From Larimichthys crocea (lineage: Eukaryota; Chordata; Actinopteri; Sciaenidae), in contig NC_040017.1 in assembly GCF_000972845.2 (NCBI RefSeq), positions 24,575,606-24,639,605 of the forward strand: DNA of 64,000 bases, written 5' to 3'. Positions within the stretch are counted from its first letter, which is position 1; each line of letters begins with the position of its first letter. Shown here in pieces: positions 61,453 through 64,000 of this stretch. A program made the position numbers and the translations under genes. Below the pieces are notes generated by a model. The model worked only from the letters and a program-made list of their open reading frames with translations, did no database searches and was not told the origin of the DNA.

Positions 61453-63449
61453 ATGTCACGCTGGGGGAGAAAAAATGTGAAGAAGGCGCCTGAGGTGATC
61501 CGCACTGTGACAGAAGGGCTCAAGTCCTTGTATCGTAAGAAGCTGCTGCCTCTGGAGCAGTACTACGGTTTCCATGACTTCCACTCTGCCAGTCTGGAGG
61601 ATGCAGACTTTGATAACAAGCCTATGGTGCTGGTGGTGGGACAATACTCCACTGGAAAGACGACATTCATCAAGTAAGACGTCACAGCTCTGCAGCTCAA
61701 CTGTTAAACTCTGTGTTCTTTCCAAACACATCAAATATGTTGGAAAATAGTTGCTGAAAAGACTTTGACGAGTTAGAGGTTAAACCAGTTTTCAGTCCAG
61801 GATTTTGTGGGCGGTCCTTAAAGGGGTGGCTCGATGACACGCTAAGGGCCACCCTGAGCAGAGATAGAGATGAATTCATCTTGTTCAGAGTGTTTTAAAG
61901 TTAGTCATGTCATTTTCTGAACTCGTTACAGTCGCTTCAAAATGGCTGCTTGACCGCTCCCACGGGTGGGCGAGGCTTCACACGCCCCCACAGTCCAGCA
62001 TACTGCTCATGTTTATCAGATTTTGACACCTAATTTCATAAACTTGCAGATATTTTTAATCATTCAAATTTGGTCTCACAAACTCAACACTTACAAGGAC
62101 TTTAAAGTTTGTCCTGAGAAAATAACAGCATGTGTGTGTGACTAACAGGTATCTACTGGAGCAAGAGATTCCTGGAAGCAGGGTCGGACCTGAGCCCACC
62201 ACTGACTGCTTCACTGCCATCATGCACGGGGAGGTGGAGGGAGTCATCCCTGGGAACGCCCTCATCGTTGACCCCAACAAGCCTTTCCGCAAACTCAACC
62301 CTTTTGGAAACACCTTCCTGAACAGGTGAGGGCATGGGTTTTTATTCCCATTGTGTGTGTTGTGTAATGATTCCACTGTGGGTGCCAGATCTCAAATGGA
62401 TAGACTGCATCAGAGAGGGGTGAAGACAGGGAAGGGGAGATAACAGATCGTTTTTTAGCTGGTTGGAATTTCAAGTCCCTGTGCCAAATTTCAGAGGAGG
62501 GGAGGCACTGGCCTTATTTGTGGAAAAATAGGGAAAGGGAGCGATATCACTGGAGAGGGCGATGAAAGCTAATGTACTCAGACAGGAACTGCAATGTACG
62601 CAAGTTCAAAGTCGAGGTCAGAGGGCTCCACAGCCTCTGGAGGTGAAGACAAATAAATGAAGTCATGGAGAGAGAAACCTTAACATTGAAGCTCCTTCCC
62701 TCTACTGTGTTTACTGTCTGGGCCTGCCAGATTTCCGTGTATGTTTTTCCACTGATGTAAACCAAGAAAGAAGTCAAATGTTATACAATGAAGTCCTGTT
62801 AGTTCGCCTGAAACAGGCACATCCAGGCCTGAAGTGATAGGAACATGCAGTGCTGCTGTTAATGGAGCTCGAACATGAAAAATATGGTGCCAGTTTTCCA
62901 GCAGAGAGTCCCTCCGTCCCTCCGCTGGGTGTGTTTGCGAACGCATTTGCGTCTCTCCTTTTGCTTTGACTTCCTGTCCGGGGAACCGGTGGGCTCGTTA
63001 AGCTCGTAAGTCACGGGAAGTGGTGTTGTTGTTCTAAGCCTGCACATCGTTAGCAGGACCGTATTGTTTGATTCTGGCAGTAGTGGTCATTTTCCTTCAG
63101 GAAGCCCACAGCATTGAGAGGCCTGCCTGCACACAATGGCCTTTAGTGGGAGGGGTGGGGTGTTGTGGAGAGGGCAGTTTCCAATCTGCTCCTTGGATCA
63201 CATTGGCTTCTTTGATAAGAGTTTTTCACATGATTTACATTCTTTTCCTCTTGCACAGACAGTGTTTCAAACAAAACTGACCTCCCTGAACTTGTCTTAT
63301 CATCATTTATGTGACTCTGTGACTCTGCTGATAAATTTTAAATAAAAACAGGTTCCAGTGTGCCCAGATGCCCAACCAGGTCCTGGAGAGTATCAGCATT
63401 ATTGACACACCGGGGATCCTTTCCGGTGCTAAGCAGAGAGTGAGCCGAG
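61453..63449 (+). CDS. ehd2: EH domain-containing protein 2, N-terminal part (3 exons, 165 aa), continues beyond the window
   Basis: Dynamin-like ATPase that oligomerises at the neck of caveolae and stabilises them at the plasma membrane. Exons visible: 61453-61673, 62149-62325 and 63352-63449 (donor at 63450). The first part gives an N-terminal helix ([20 protein letters not shown]), then the P-loop GQYSTGKT (residues 63-70), [19 protein letters not shown] and the G3 motif DTPG (151-154). The segments [18 protein letters not shown] and GAKQRVSRG are those of EHD2 and differ from EHD1/3/4. In human, EHD2 follows BICRA, in agreement. The G4 region, helical domain, KPF-containing linker and C-terminal EH domain must lie to the right of the window. 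Confidence -1.
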
Positions 63450-64000
63450 GTAGGAGAAGCAGCAAAGGTAAGGAGAGGGCATGACGGGGGGGCCTGCAGA
63501 GACACACATCCCTGATCGTCGCCTCACAAACTCATTTCCTTGGCACGCCTGGCTAACTCATGGGACCAGTTTGCTCTGTCACAATAACACTTGGCAGCAA
63601 GGGCAAGAAAACAAATCACTGTGCTGCGCCGAGCAGCCATAAAATCATAATCAGGACCAGAGACGGTACAGACTGTTGATAAATAACTATCGTCGTCATC
63701 TCATGGAAATTTTTCACTTTCATCCACGCTTTGAGTAACTCATTATTACCATTATATTAAACCAATCTGCATGATCAACTAACACGTTTAAATGATCGGT
63801 GCATCCAAATTCTGAGGCAGCTATTTCCTCATTTATCACTGGTGGTATCTCAGAGATAGTTTTGGTTTTATCTGCCTGAGGTTTTGAAACTGAGATTTAT
63901 GGCTCTATCCCAAACCCAATACAACGAAGGTGAATGGAATGTTGTTTGTGGTGCTCGCAGCTCCGAGAAATTAGGTTTTAAATATTCAGCATCAGCATGC
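63450..64000 (+). other. ehd2: ehd2 intron 3 (partial)
   Basis: Starts with the donor GTAGGA. Nothing else is recognised up to the window end. Confidence -1.

Overview
The window looks like nuclear DNA of a teleost (ray-finned) fish. Genes are vertebrate orthologues split into many short exons with GT/AG introns. The spaces between them hold Tc1/mariner and hAT transposons, tails of non-LTR retrotransposons, tRNA-like SINE pieces and AT-, CA- and AAT-type microsatellites. I rebuilt exon structures by hand from reading frame, splice sites and remembered protein families. Six complete reading frames close without a frame break (pla2g3-like 842 aa, an APRT-like protein 200 aa, rab34 259 aa, bckdha 446 aa, napa 295 aa, bicra 1931 aa). 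A seventh, b3gnt8-like (430 aa), has an uninterrupted coding exon, and ehd2 runs off the right edge.

Layout, left to right: pla2g3-like group III secreted phospholipase A2 (minus, 493-4043); a gene-poor 4 kb; an adenine phosphoribosyltransferase-like gene (plus, 8186-10091); rab34 (minus, 11596-15252); a repeat-rich stretch with a hAT element carrying a BED zinc-finger ORF, nested in a retrotransposon tail (17893-19120); bckdha (plus, 19409-24804), tail to tail with b3gnt8-like (minus, 25799-27091); an inactivated Tc1 element (27891-29444); napa/alpha-SNAP (minus, 31917-36090); a 10-N gap (36828-36837); a second, error-ridden copy of the whole napa locus (36838-43183); a palindromic satellite element with terminal inverted repeats (44865-45691); bicra/GLTSCR1 (plus, first exons near 45.7-46.3 kb, coding 49088-58159); and the first three coding exons of ehd2 (plus, 61453-63449).

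Gene order supports the names. BCKDHA-B3GNT8 and NAPA-BICRA-EHD2 are each neighbours in human 19q13, so two separate human blocks sit side by side here. The genes are housekeeping or cell-biology genes without a shared pathway: leucine/isoleucine/valine breakdown (bckdha), SNARE recycling (napa), ciliary/Golgi trafficking (rab34), caveolar membrane remodelling (ehd2), ncBAF chromatin remodelling (bicra), poly-LacNAc glycan extension (b3gnt8) and lipid hydrolysis (pla2g3).

I found no convincing new biological system. The strongest observations are: (1) the napa duplication is probably an assembly artefact at a scaffold gap; (2) an 0.8 kb inverted-repeat-bounded satellite element upstream of bicra; (3) a duplicated block in a bicra intron whose two copies carry retrotransposon tails at the same site in opposite orientation; (4) an APRT-like protein with an altered PRPP loop; and (5) a long repeated basic tail on the group III phospholipase.
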